From contig JBAVAR010000057.1 of assembly GCA_049585815.1 (NCBI GenBank), forward strand, positions 1-36,317: a stretch of 36,317 nt of DNA. The letters are read 5' to 3'. Below the pieces are notes generated by a model, which saw nothing but the letters and a program-made list of their open reading frames with translations, made no database searches and was not told the origin of the DNA. Origin of the DNA: DATLSM01 sp049585815 (GTDB lineage Bacteria; Actinomycetota; Thermoleophilia; Solirubrobacterales; 70-9). Both the position numbers and the translations under genes were made by a program. Numbering within the stretch: the stretch's first letter is position 1; every line of letters begins with the position of its first letter. Of the stretch, positions 17,623-24,741 are shown piece by piece.

Positions 17623-18478
17623 CGCTCGCCGCCCAAAAGTCGCGGGCCAGCTGACGGCGGTGGCGCCACAACTCGCCCTTGGCGGCAAAGGCGCGTACGC
17701 CGGCACCCGCGTCTGAGTCCTCGACCTGCCAGGAGCCGTTGAGTGCGGCGCCGAGCCCGGCAGAGAGCAGCTCGAAGCCCTGCGCGGTGTGGAGGTCTGC
17801 CTCGGCGCCCTTGTCGATGATGAGCTTCATCTGGCGGATTGCCTGCTGATTCTTGGAAGCCAGGACCTCCAGCAGGCGGGCGACCTCGGCCTCGAGTCAA
17901 TCGTAGGGCACAACACGGTTCCAGAGGCCAAGCTCAACCGCCCTGCTCGCCGGGTGAAGCGCGCCGAGCAGGTTGACCTCCTTGGTCATCCGCCTACCGA
18001 TCAGCCGCGTCATCCGCGTGGTGCCGCCCCAGCCCGGCGTTATGCCGGAGTCGATCTCGGGCATCCCCCAGCGGGCGCGCCGAGTGGCGATAACGAAGTC
18101 GCAGGCCATCGTGATCTCAAGACCGCCGCCGACGGCGAAGCCGTCGACCGCGGCGACAGTGGTCTTGTCGATCCCCTCCAGCGCATCGGCCATCTGCTGG
18201 TAGAGGCAGACGCGGCGCATCACGTCGTTGGCATCGCCCCATGGGGGCATCTCGGTGATGTCATCGCCGGCGCAGAACGTGTCTCCTGCGCCGGCGATCA
18301 CCAAGGCGGTGATATCGCGCGATTCCCGCACCCGGTGGATCGCTTGAATCAGCTCAGCGGAGAGCTGCATCGAGAGGGCGTTATGGACCTCGGGCCTGGC
18401 CAGCGTAATTCGCGCCAGACCGTGCTCCTCGTGATAGGTGAGTTGGGTTGGATCCTGGGCGTCGGTGGGGATTGACAT
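17615..18478 (-). pseudogene. Enoyl-CoA hydratase/isomerase (crotonase family), interrupted by in-frame TGA
   Basis: ATG 18478 has a strong Shine-Dalgarno (GGAGG, 5 bases upstream). The frame holds the crotonase oxyanion-hole region (VIAGAGDTFCAGDDITEM), the motif VDGFAVGGGLEITMACDFV with the first catalytic-type Glu, and MPEIDSGITPGWGGTTRM with the second. After NRVVPYD there is a TGA (17897-17899). The same frame then continues convincingly as LEAEVARLLEVLASKNQQAI, then RQMKLIIDKGAEADLHTAQG, to the natural stop at 17615. The TGA removes about 94 residues, including the helices needed for trimer assembly. A truncated, partly active product is possible but unlikely. The full length would be 287 aa, which fits the family. 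Confidence 0.85.
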
Positions 18479-18508
18479 ACGGCCTCCGCTAACATTGGTC
18501 GCAAATAA

Positions 18509-18518
18509 ATACCAGTAT
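18509..18518. promoter_or_regulatory. Short inverted repeat, possible HxlR operator
   Basis: ATAC-CA-GTAT lies in the AT-rich 60-bp gap between the divergent enoyl-CoA hydratase and HxlR genes. HxlR-type regulators often bind small dyads in such gaps. The site is short and could occur by chance. Confidence 0.3.
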
Positions 18519-18538
18519 CGAATCAATATCAGATCGCA

Positions 18539-18996
18539 ATGCGCACCGCTTCGAGGCCTGCTCGGTCGATCGGGCCCTGCAGATCTTCGGCGACCGCTGG
18601 ACCTTCCTGATCCTGCGGGAGGCGTTCTTCGGGGTTCGCCGCTACGGCGAGCTCGCTCGAAACCTGGGGTGCTCCCGGACGATCCTCAGCGATCGCCTGC
18701 GGCGCCTAGTCGAAGCCGGGGTGATGACCCGCAGCCGCTACCGCAGCGACCCCGACCGCTACGAGTACCGGCTTACCGAGGCGGGTAAGGAGCTCTACCC
18801 GGCGATCCTTGCACTGCTTAGTTGGGGCGATCGACACCTTGCCAGCGAGGAGGGAGTGCCTCTGTTGATGCGGCATCGCTGTTGTGGTGCCGACGCGGGG
18901 TCGAAGCTCGTCTGCTCAGAGTGCGGTGAGGAGCTTCGCGTCGAGGACATGGAGGCGAGGCCGGGGCCGGGGGCGTTCGCGGGGGTGGCGCAGTGA
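18539..18996 (+). pseudogene. HxlR-family winged-helix regulator without a usable in-frame start
   Basis: The protein-like frame reads RFEACSVDRALQIFGDRWTF, then LILREAFFGVRRYGELARNL and LSDRLRRLVEAGVMTRSRYR, the winged-helix core of HxlR proteins. It ends with a Cys-rich tail (HRCCGADAGSKLVCSECGEE) also common in the family. Upstream, in this frame, a TAA lies at 18490 and no ATG, GTG or TTG occurs before codon 18721. The only well-placed ATG (18539, reading Met-Arg-Thr) is in another frame; one extra C in ACCGC would join the two. I therefore treat it as frameshifted at its start. It is divergent from the broken enoyl-CoA hydratase gene and presumably regulated it. Confidence 0.65.
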
Positions 18997-19037
18997 CGTA
19001 CCTATCCCTTGCCCCGAGCAGTTGTCCCTCAATGTTG

Positions 19038-19055
19038 AAGACCCGGGCGGGTCTT
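19038..19055 (+). terminator. Hairpin 42 bp after the HxlR gene
   Basis: AAGACCC and GGGTCTT form a perfect 7-bp stem with a GGGC loop. No T-tract follows on either strand, so termination is uncertain. Confidence 0.4.
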
Positions 19056-19442
19056 GCGCGAATACATCCGGGAATATTTCGTTCGCGGAACCGACATAAG
19101 ACACCTCTTCGCACACCCACCCGGCGGCAATGGTGACACTAGGCGAAGGTCAAGTAACCCACTCCTTGCGGTCGATGAGAGTTCCCACTCAGGCACTCGC
19201 CACATTGGGGGTCAGGCGCGGACGATGACTCGACATCTCCTTTCCTTGAAAACTGTAGGATAGGTGAAATCAAGCGGTGGATTTTGATTTGTGAAGCGTG
19301 TGCGGTTTCATAGTTTTGAGCTCTTCGAGTGCGCCGGACCAGCCAGGAGCCTCAGGTCCGTCGGCCAACCTGGAGCCGTTGCCTCCAACGATGAACCGCC
19401 GATCCCCGTATCCTGACTTCGGTCGCGAAGGTTGTCAGAGGC
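19056..19442. other. Intergenic stretch without a recognisable gene
   Basis: There are only short open frames with no ribosome site and no family I know. The part around 19240-19310 is visibly richer in A and T than its surroundings. It separates the plus-strand HxlR remnant from the converging minus-strand membrane protein gene. Confidence 0.4.
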
Positions 19443-21728
19443 TCAGTGTGAGTCGGCCGCCTCGATCCAGTCCCAGGGCCGGCCGCAGAGGTACTTGGAT
19501 TCGTCAACGCCGACTGAGCTGAGCTGGCCGCCTTCATCGCCGGCCGGGGCGAAGAGGAGTGGGCCGGTCGCAGGGCGGGGGAAACCGCCACTGCCGGGGT
19601 GAAGGTCAGCGCCGCCGAAGAGCAACTTGACGTGGTGGTTTCCCCTGGCAAGAAACGTTTCACCGAGGTAGATGAAGCCGCCTTCCTCGTTTAGCTCCTG
19701 GCGCGCTCCGCCGATCTTGCGACCATCCACCAGCAGTTCGACAGTGCCGCGCACCGATCCCTCAAGCCAGGCGGTGTAGGGGTCGGCGCGAGGCACCCGG
19801 AGGGTGCCGTCGGTGGCGTCATAGACGGGGGCGTGGCGGGCGGCGATCAGGCGCGACGCGCCGCCGCGTTGAGCGCGTTGTGCCAGCATGAAAACATCCG
19901 AACACTTGGGGATCGCCGACGCCGCAAGCGGGCCACCCAGGGGCAAAAACCCGGGAGGCGGTACCGTTTCGCCTTCGGGGCGCTGCCAGACTTCATAGTA
20001 GGGTCCAGACCAGGTTAGTCGGTAGGGCGAGGGCGGGCGGCTTCGCACGGGAGAGCGGCGCAGAACGAGGGTGCGGTAGAAAAAGAGGGCTGTCGGGCTC
20101 AGCTTGTCGGTGTCTACCGATTCCCCCTTTTCCGCGATGCCACCACCCGCCAGGGGGATCGGATGGATGCGCAGTTCCGAGACGCCTTCGGCTTCGAGAT
20201 TGCGCAGAAAGTGGCGAGTACCGTACGGGTTGTATTCGGTCATCAACGCCGGGCCCTGGCCGGCGAAGCGCTCACCGATCTTCTGCAGTTCGGCGAGCTG
20301 GCCATAGGGGGCGAGGTTGACGCCGCCATAGGCGAGCACGTTGGACCAGAGCACGCCGCCAGCGAGAAGGACAAGGAGCGCGAGGCCGGTGAGGCGATCG
20401 GCGCGTATGGCGAGGGCGGCGCCGGCGATCACCAGCGAGAGCGCCACGGGGGAGGCTGTGGCGAGCGCCTTGCCGCCAACCCAGGGCGAGCCGACCGCGA
20501 CGATTGCCGCGCAGGCGATCAGGCTGCTCGCGTAGAGCAGCAGAGTCATATGGCGGCTGGTCCAAGCAACCCAGAGCGCGGCGGCGGCGGCGGCAATCGC
20601 CAGCGCAATCAGTATCGCGGTCACCACGGTCGCAGCGGGGGCGAAGCGGAAATCGCCGGAGGGCCAAATGCCGAGCACCTGCAGGGCGTTCAGCGGGCCA
20701 TAAAGATTGCCTTCGGCGTGAGGGTCGGTAAGAGGCGCGGAGGTGGGCGGCACCAAGCCGGCGCTCAGAACCGGGACAACAAGGACGGCGAGCGGCACGG
20801 CGAAGGCGAGTGCCTGCAGCGCGGCGGAGCGGCGACCGAGGCGGCGCACGCCGAGGATCCCCAATGCGAGCAGCATCGGCCCGAGCCAAACGAGACCACC
20901 GAGGCTGAGCACGCCGACAAGGGCCGCGGCGGCGAGGGCGAGGGGGGCGGCATCGCGGTGCTGGGCGCCAAGGCGCACGGCGGCCGGTGCCAGCGCCACG
21001 GCCAGTGCGATAAAGACGGCCGCCCCGAGCTCCTTCATCCCCCCCCACATCGCATAGCCGAAGAGCAGGGCCGGCTGGGCGGCGATGAAGACAGCCAGGG
21101 CGCGAAGGACCGAGCGGCGCAATACCGCGCCGACGATCTCCCAGAGGCTGAGCGAGAGCATCGCCGCAAGGAAGGCGAGGTAGGGCTGGAAGACCCAAGC
21201 AAGATCACCGCCAAGGAGCTTCTGCGCTGTGCCAAAGGGAAGGAAGATGCCGATCGGGTAGCCACCGGAGAGATTGAACTTAAGCGTCGCGTAGTAGGTG
21301 GATGGGGCGAGGCCCGCGAGGCTGCGGCCGTGTTCCATGATCCTGTCGGTGAGCGCAAACCAGGTGGCGGTGTCGTCGAGCTTGATGTAACCGGCGAAGG
21401 TAGGCTCACCGCTGGCGAGGACTGGCGCGCCGAATACAACGAAGACAGCGAGCGCGACTAGCGCTGGCAAATAGTCCGGGCGACCGAAGCGCCAGGGTAT
21501 GGCCAGCCCCGCGCCGAGCACAGAAAGTAAGACAATCACCGGTACGGTGATCGGCGCCGTCGTGTCGCTCCAGGTCGTGAACTGGCCGACGACGACGATC
21601 GCCGCTAGCCCAGCCGGGAGCACCAATGCCCCCGGAAGCCGCCGGCCGCAGAGAGCGTCAACCAGTAGCCCCAGCCCAGCGCTCAGCGCGACCAAGAGGA
21701 GCGGATAGAGGACCCAAGCGGAAAGCAT
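19443..21728 (-). CDS. Polytopic membrane protein, GT-C glycosyltransferase-like, with C-terminal soluble domain
   Basis: The protein is 761 aa. About a dozen hydrophobic segments fill residues 1-470. After the third segment, the first long loop carries IKLDDTATWFALTDRIMEHG (Asp118-Asp119), placed like the acidic pair of GT-C lipid-sugar-dependent glycosyltransferases, then TLKFNLSGGYPIGIFLPFG. From about 475 to 761 the protein is soluble, with an apparent beta-sandwich near 640-720 (RGTVELLVDGRKIGG, NHHVKLLFGGADLHPGSGG). I infer transfer of a sugar to an exported polymer, but no donor or acceptor can be named and the GT-C call rests on topology and one motif. A single-pass membrane protein gene lies 55 bases upstream on the same strand, so they probably form an operon. 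Confidence 0.85.
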   Translation of the reverse strand: MLSAWVLYPLLLVALSAGLGLLVDALCGRRLPGALVLPAGLAAIVVVGQFTTWSDTTAPITVPVIVLLSVLGAGLAIPWRFGRPDYLPALVALAVFVVFGAPVLASGEPTFAGYIKLDDTATWFALTDRIMEHGRSLAGLAPSTYYATLKFNLSGGYPIGIFLPFGTAQKLLGGDLAWVFQPYLAFLAAMLSLSLWEIVGAVLRRSVLRALAVFIAAQPALLFGYAMWGGMKELGAAVFIALAVALAPAAVRLGAQHRDAAPLALAAAALVGVLSLGGLVWLGPMLLALGILGVRRLGRRSAALQALAFAVPLAVLVVPVLSAGLVPPTSAPLTDPHAEGNLYGPLNALQVLGIWPSGDFRFAPAATVVTAILIALAIAAAAAALWVAWTSRHMTLLLYASSLIACAAIVAVGSPWVGGKALATASPVALSLVIAGAALAIRADRLTGLALLVLLAGGVLWSNVLAYGGVNLAPYGQLAELQKIGERFAGQGPALMTEYNPYGTRHFLRNLEAEGVSELRIHPIPLAGGGIAEKGESVDTDKLSPTALFFYRTLVLRRSPVRSRPPSPYRLTWSGPYYEVWQRPEGETVPPPGFLPLGGPLAASAIPKCSDVFMLAQRAQRGGASRLIAARHAPVYDATDGTLRVPRADPYTAWLEGSVRGTVELLVDGRKIGGARQELNEEGGFIYLGETFLARGNHHVKLLFGGADLHPGSGGFPRPATGPLLFAPAGDEGGQLSSVGVDESKYLCGRPWDWIEAADSH

Positions 21729-21783
21729 GCCTATACCAAGTCCCGCGGGCTCCGTCTCAGCCTTACGCTCGGCTGCACCCGCT

Positions 21784-22404
21784 TTAGGGGGCGGGCTGCA
21801 CCCGTCCCGACAGAGCCAAACTCATCGCCCGCTGCGGCGAGGGGTCGTAGACTTCCACTTGGACGCTGTTGTCAGGGCTGGCAAAGTAGACGCTCGTCGG
21901 CCGCTCTTTACTGCTCACCACTTCACTGCCGTCGTTTGCGTGGCGGACTACCGCGCCTGGGCGCTTTGCGAATCCCTGGAGCGAGGTGGTTGGGTCCGAC
22001 AACGGATAGCTGCTGACAGTGAGAACTTCAATCGAACCTTCGACCGCCCTGGTGCCTTTGGGCACGTAGCGGACCCGGGTACCGCCTTCTGGCAGTTCGG
22101 TCAACTCAAGTTCGGTCCCGGATGCAGTGCCCGCCCAGTAGACAGGGTTGGTAGAGCCGGACGCGACTTCGCCGAGTTGGGCCGGGGTGACGATCCTGGG
22201 GCCGACATCGGCCGGACCAGGAGCACCGCTACCATTGTCACGAGTAGCAAGCCAAGTTATTAAGCCGGCTAGCAACGCTAGAGCCACTACCCCGCCGCGG
22301 AGCAGCATCCGCGACCTTGCAGACCAGAGCGGCCTCCCGGGAGGCTTCCCTTTGGATTCTCCAACGGGTTTCGAACCGGACGTCTCTGAGTTTTCCGCCT
22401 TCAT
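21784..22404 (-). CDS. Single-pass membrane protein with extracytoplasmic domain
   Basis: From ATG 22404 the product is 206 aa; an upstream ATG at 22431 would lie inside the likely promoter. Residues 1-35 are polar and basic, about 36-53 form one transmembrane helix (GGVVALALLAGLITWLAT), and the rest is an outside domain with beta-rich stretches (GTELELTELPEGGTRVRYVP, KERPTSVYFASPDNSVQVEV). I recognise no family. It is followed after 55 bases by the GT-C-like gene on the same strand, which suggests a joint role in envelope polymer assembly (inference). Confidence 0.75.
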   Translation of the reverse strand: MKAENSETSGSKPVGESKGKPPGRPLWSARSRMLLRGGVVALALLAGLITWLATRDNGSGAPGPADVGPRIVTPAQLGEVASGSTNPVYWAGTASGTELELTELPEGGTRVRYVPKGTRAVEGSIEVLTVSSYPLSDPTTSLQGFAKRPGAVVRHANDGSEVVSSKERPTSVYFASPDNSVQVEVYDPSPQRAMSLALSGRVQPAP

Positions 22405-22415
22405 CCTGTGGTCAC

Positions 22416-22447
22416 AGTATATATCGACCATATCTAGAATGCGTCAG
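22416..22447 (-). promoter_or_regulatory. Promoter candidate for the 22404 gene
   Basis: On the minus strand CTGACG (22447-22442) is followed by TATATACT ending at 22416. TATACT matches the -10 consensus at 5 of 6 positions. The spacing is 18-20 bases depending on which T is taken. Transcription would start only a few bases before ATG 22404, giving a leaderless or nearly leaderless mRNA, in line with the lack of a Shine-Dalgarno. Confidence 0.35.
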
Positions 22448-22448
22448 C

Positions 22449-22477
22449 CCGATGGGTGATCCGCAATCACCCATCGG
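22449..22477. other. Perfect 12-bp hairpin upstream of the 22404 gene
   Basis: CCGATGGGTGAT (22449-22460) and ATCACCCATCGG (22466-22477) pair perfectly around a 5-base loop. It sits directly behind the promoter candidate. No T-tract follows on either strand. It could be a terminator for transcription arriving from 22960, or a protein-binding dyad. Confidence 0.5.
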
Positions 22478-22959
22478 CCGCCAACCTTCGCTCGAATCCG
22501 CTGGTGCTAGGGGCTTGATGCGGGATAATACGCACACGTAAGTCTCCGCATGCCGTCGCTGGATCGCCACGCATGGCTGACCCAAATAAGCCTCTAGCGC
22601 ATGATACAGCCTTGATACCTACAGGACTGATCGCCGGCGGGATCACCTTACTAAACACTGGCGGCGAGCCAGCCCGTGGTGAAACTGGTGATCTTTCGAT
22701 TGTGCTTCGGAGTGCCGCCTTCGGTGAATCATCTTGGCCGTTCACTCTCTTCCAGGCCATCCCCTGTTAACGTCACGCCGGAAGTAGGCGCCTTGACCTG
22801 GGATGGGGCTCTGCCAAGAGCAAGCCTTGTCGCCTGTCTTGGTTTGCGCGGCGAGCATCTTTGGGCGATTAGAGATTCGATGCTTTAGGTGAGTATCGCC
22901 GCCAAAAAAACGGTGACGCCGCCGGGCAGACTCCCAGACTCGGTTGACTTTTGAGTCCA
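22478..22959. other. 482-bp interval without a convincing gene
   Basis: Short open frames exist on both strands (for example plus-strand 22573-22770), but none has a ribosome site or a family I recognise. On the minus strand a T7 run at about 22902-22908 lies between two GGCGGCG copies some 50-60 bases after the lipoprotein stop. No clear stem precedes it. Confidence 0.4.
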
Positions 22960-23589
22960 TCACGGGTTGAGAGGAACCCCAGGAACCAGGCTGACGGGTC
23001 TCCAGATGCCACCTTCGCGTTTCATCACGTAGTAGCGCGGTTTGCCGCCCTTGGGCTGAAATAAGACAAAAGCGTCATCTCCCCCAACCCGCACAGCGCT
23101 GAGCGTTCCCGCTGCGGCCGCGCGACTTTCAGCGGTCCCACCAAAGTGCAGGTTGGCGAGCAACTTCGAGCAACTGCTTATCTTGGAGTGTCCGACCTTC
23201 ACACTCCCTAGAAGCCTCTGGCGATCGGCAGCGGACAGATCGGCGCATACCGTCTTATAGTCAGATGAGGCAAGAGCGTGAAAGAATGAGAATGCGGCGC
23301 TGGAGATTGCGTGCCCCTCAGCGACAGAGGCCGCCGAGCCGTATGTCTGGATGCTGTTGTCACCTGAGGTGGAGGTTGGAGGAGCAGAGCGTTCACCGCC
23401 CGTTGAGCGAGTTAGGGTCGTGGCGGCGCCGGGCTGGGTGGGGGCCGCGGGGGTGCTTTGGGTGGCGGGAGTGCTCGACGAAGCCGTCGAGCTCGTCGAA
23501 GAGGAGCCCGAGCCGCAACCCGCCGCCAGCAGCGCGACCGCGGCCGTGACAAGAGCGGCTGAAATGCGTCTTGGCATAGTTTGGATCAT
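22960..23589 (-). CDS. Lipoprotein of unknown function
   Basis: The protein is 209 aa with an N-terminal lipoprotein signal: basic PRR, a hydrophobic stretch, and the lipobox LLAAGC with Cys25 as the lipidated residue. Residues 26-85 are a Ser/Thr/Pro-rich linker. Residues about 90-205 form a folded domain that starts with a helix (AISSAAFSFFHALASSDYKT) and includes CADLSAADRQRLLG, a second Cys near SSCSKLL, and C-terminal strands (PRYYVMKREGGIWRPVSLVP). The layout is like small NTF2-type or DUF4878-type lipoproteins, with a helix, two Cys and a W-x-P strand end, but I cannot assign the family firmly. A start at 23577 is equally possible, as neither ATG has a Shine-Dalgarno. Confidence 0.8.
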   Translation of the reverse strand: MIQTMPRRISAALVTAAVALLAAGCGSGSSSTSSTASSSTPATQSTPAAPTQPGAATTLTRSTGGERSAPPTSTSGDNSIQTYGSAASVAEGHAISSAAFSFFHALASSDYKTVCADLSAADRQRLLGSVKVGHSKISSCSKLLANLHFGGTAESRAAAAGTLSAVRVGGDDAFVLFQPKGGKPRYYVMKREGGIWRPVSLVPGVPLNP

Positions 23590-23625
23590 GTCTATTGCTA
23601 AACAGCCTAAATTCTCTCTATACGC

Positions 23626-23961
23626 TCAGGCCCCGACCTCGAAGCTCTCATATAGCGAACGAGCGATCCTGCGGCCGTCTTCCTGGTAGTAGGTCCCTTG
23701 ACCGCGGTAAAGGAAACGTTGCCAAGGCTTGGGATGCCCGGCGCAGCACCTGTCGTCGCGGAGCCCCTACTCACTCCGAACAAGATTAGAAGCATCTCCC
23801 CACTCGGGCGAGGCCAGCGGCCGACGGGGTCTCCACCGACCGCCAACAGCTTGGAGCTGCTCCTCCCCGCTGGCGAAATACTGCTGAAACGAGAGAATTG
23901 TCCTCATAGTTTCCAGATCTTCTTGCCAATGCAGTCGCCGTATCTGCTGCCTTCGCGCCAT
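23626..23961 (-). pseudogene. Possible decayed small gene interrupted by TAG
   Basis: The frame opens at ATG 23961 (MARRQQIRRLHWQEDLETMR), stops at TAG 23767-23769, and continues in the same frame as GLRDDRCCAGHPKPWQRFLY, then RGQGTYYQEDGRRIARSLYE, to TGA 23626. The part after the TAG reads like real protein. No family is recognised and there is no Shine-Dalgarno before 23961, so the call is weak. Confidence 0.3.
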
Positions 23962-24004
23962 AGCTATCGCTCTCAGACAGGGAACCCTCGTGGGCAGTGA
24001 ACGT

Positions 24005-24022
24005 CGATCTCCTGCGAGATCG
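24005..24022 (-). terminator. Hairpin after the 24055-24687 gene
   Basis: CGATCTC and GAGATCG (7 bp, CTGC loop) can extend by two more pairs beyond a T-T mismatch. It lies 33 bases past the stop at 24055, at the end of the right-hand block. No T-tract follows on the minus strand. Confidence 0.4.
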
Positions 24023-24054
24023 TCGGGATGAGGGACTCTACAAGTGCTCTCCCC

Positions 24055-24687
24055 CTATCGCAGAAGGGGGTAGACGCAGGTATATTGCTCAGGAGAGTGT
24101 GCGATTTCCACCTGGGTTATATGCCCTTCGCCGTCGATCACCACAGTGTGGTACCCGCTGCCCCCACCTTCAGCATAGTATGTGTCCGTGTATTGATTAT
24201 GGGAACCGACCCCACTACCAAGATCGAGAATATTTTTCACGGCGTAGAGCTCCAGTGGCGTGGGCAGCCAGCCGCCTTTGTTAGCACAGCTTTCTGCTGC
24301 AATTTCCACATCAGGGACTTCGGAATTCGGCGTCGAGTCAAAGCAAAGGCCGCGGATCAACGTAGTATTAGAAGGGCAGGAGGCCGAGTGCCCTTCTAGC
24401 GCATTGGCGTTAGAGGCGACCGCTGCGAGAGCTGCCGTCGGGACCGTACCCAGGGCGGTTAAGTTGATATTTGCGCCGGTCAGCGTGCCTTCCGCTACTT
24501 TCGCGCCGGTGATCGCTCCGTTTGCCAGCTTGCCATTGGTCACCGACTTGGCCTGCAGCTGGCGGGTGCCGACTGAGTTACGGGGGATGCTGATCGCAGC
24601 GTAGGCGCTGCCGGTTAGGGCGACGAACACAGCGACACACGACATCACGTTTGCAAAGGTCAGCCTGGCGCGCAGCTTCTGCTTCAT
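24055..24687 (-). CDS. Small exported/anchored protein with degenerate repeats and C-terminal LPTPLEL domain
   Basis: The protein is 210 aa. ATG 24687 has AAGGAG about 8 bases upstream. The N-terminus (MKQKLRARLTFANVMSCVAV) with a hydrophobic stretch to residue 31 is a signal peptide or anchor of a type found many times in Thermoleophilia genomes. Residues 38-80 are degenerate five-residue repeats (NGKLANGAITGAKVAEGTLT) that suggest a beta-helix-like stalk. Residues 100-210 hold four Cys and ESCANKGGWLPTPLELYAV, resembling the W-R-L-P-T-x-x-E-L motif of Lcl_C/DUF1566 domains, which occur in surface lectin-like proteins; this is similarity by eye. It lies 54 bases after B2 on the same strand and probably ends that transcription unit. 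Confidence 0.82.
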   Translation of the reverse strand: MKQKLRARLTFANVMSCVAVFVALTGSAYAAISIPRNSVGTRQLQAKSVTNGKLANGAITGAKVAEGTLTGANINLTALGTVPTAALAAVASNANALEGHSASCPSNTTLIRGLCFDSTPNSEVPDVEIAAESCANKGGWLPTPLELYAVKNILDLGSGVGSHNQYTDTYYAEGGGSGYHTVVIDGEGHITQVEIAHSPEQYTCVYPLLR

Positions 24688-24741
24688 CTCTCTAGCTCCT
24701 TGCTTGATGTTGCGAGGTTAAAAAACCTTCCGAAATCAACG

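Noticed and set aside
15684..17899. Stop-codon recoding (TAG at 15684-15686, TGA at 17897-17899) as a genetic system
   Set aside because: Two different stops are involved, the same genes or their neighbours also carry frameshifts, and no recoding signal or tRNA is visible. Gene decay is simpler.
22742..22963. Small minus-strand frame overlapping the lipoprotein stop (TGATG)
   Set aside because: The overlap could suggest coupling, but the 73-residue product has no recognisable domain and a random-looking composition.
24715..24728. Terminator between B2 and the 24687 gene (AGGTT-TTTT-AACCT)
   Set aside because: The stem has only five pairs, mostly A-T, and the next gene follows closely with its own ribosome site. 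Co-transcription seems more likely.
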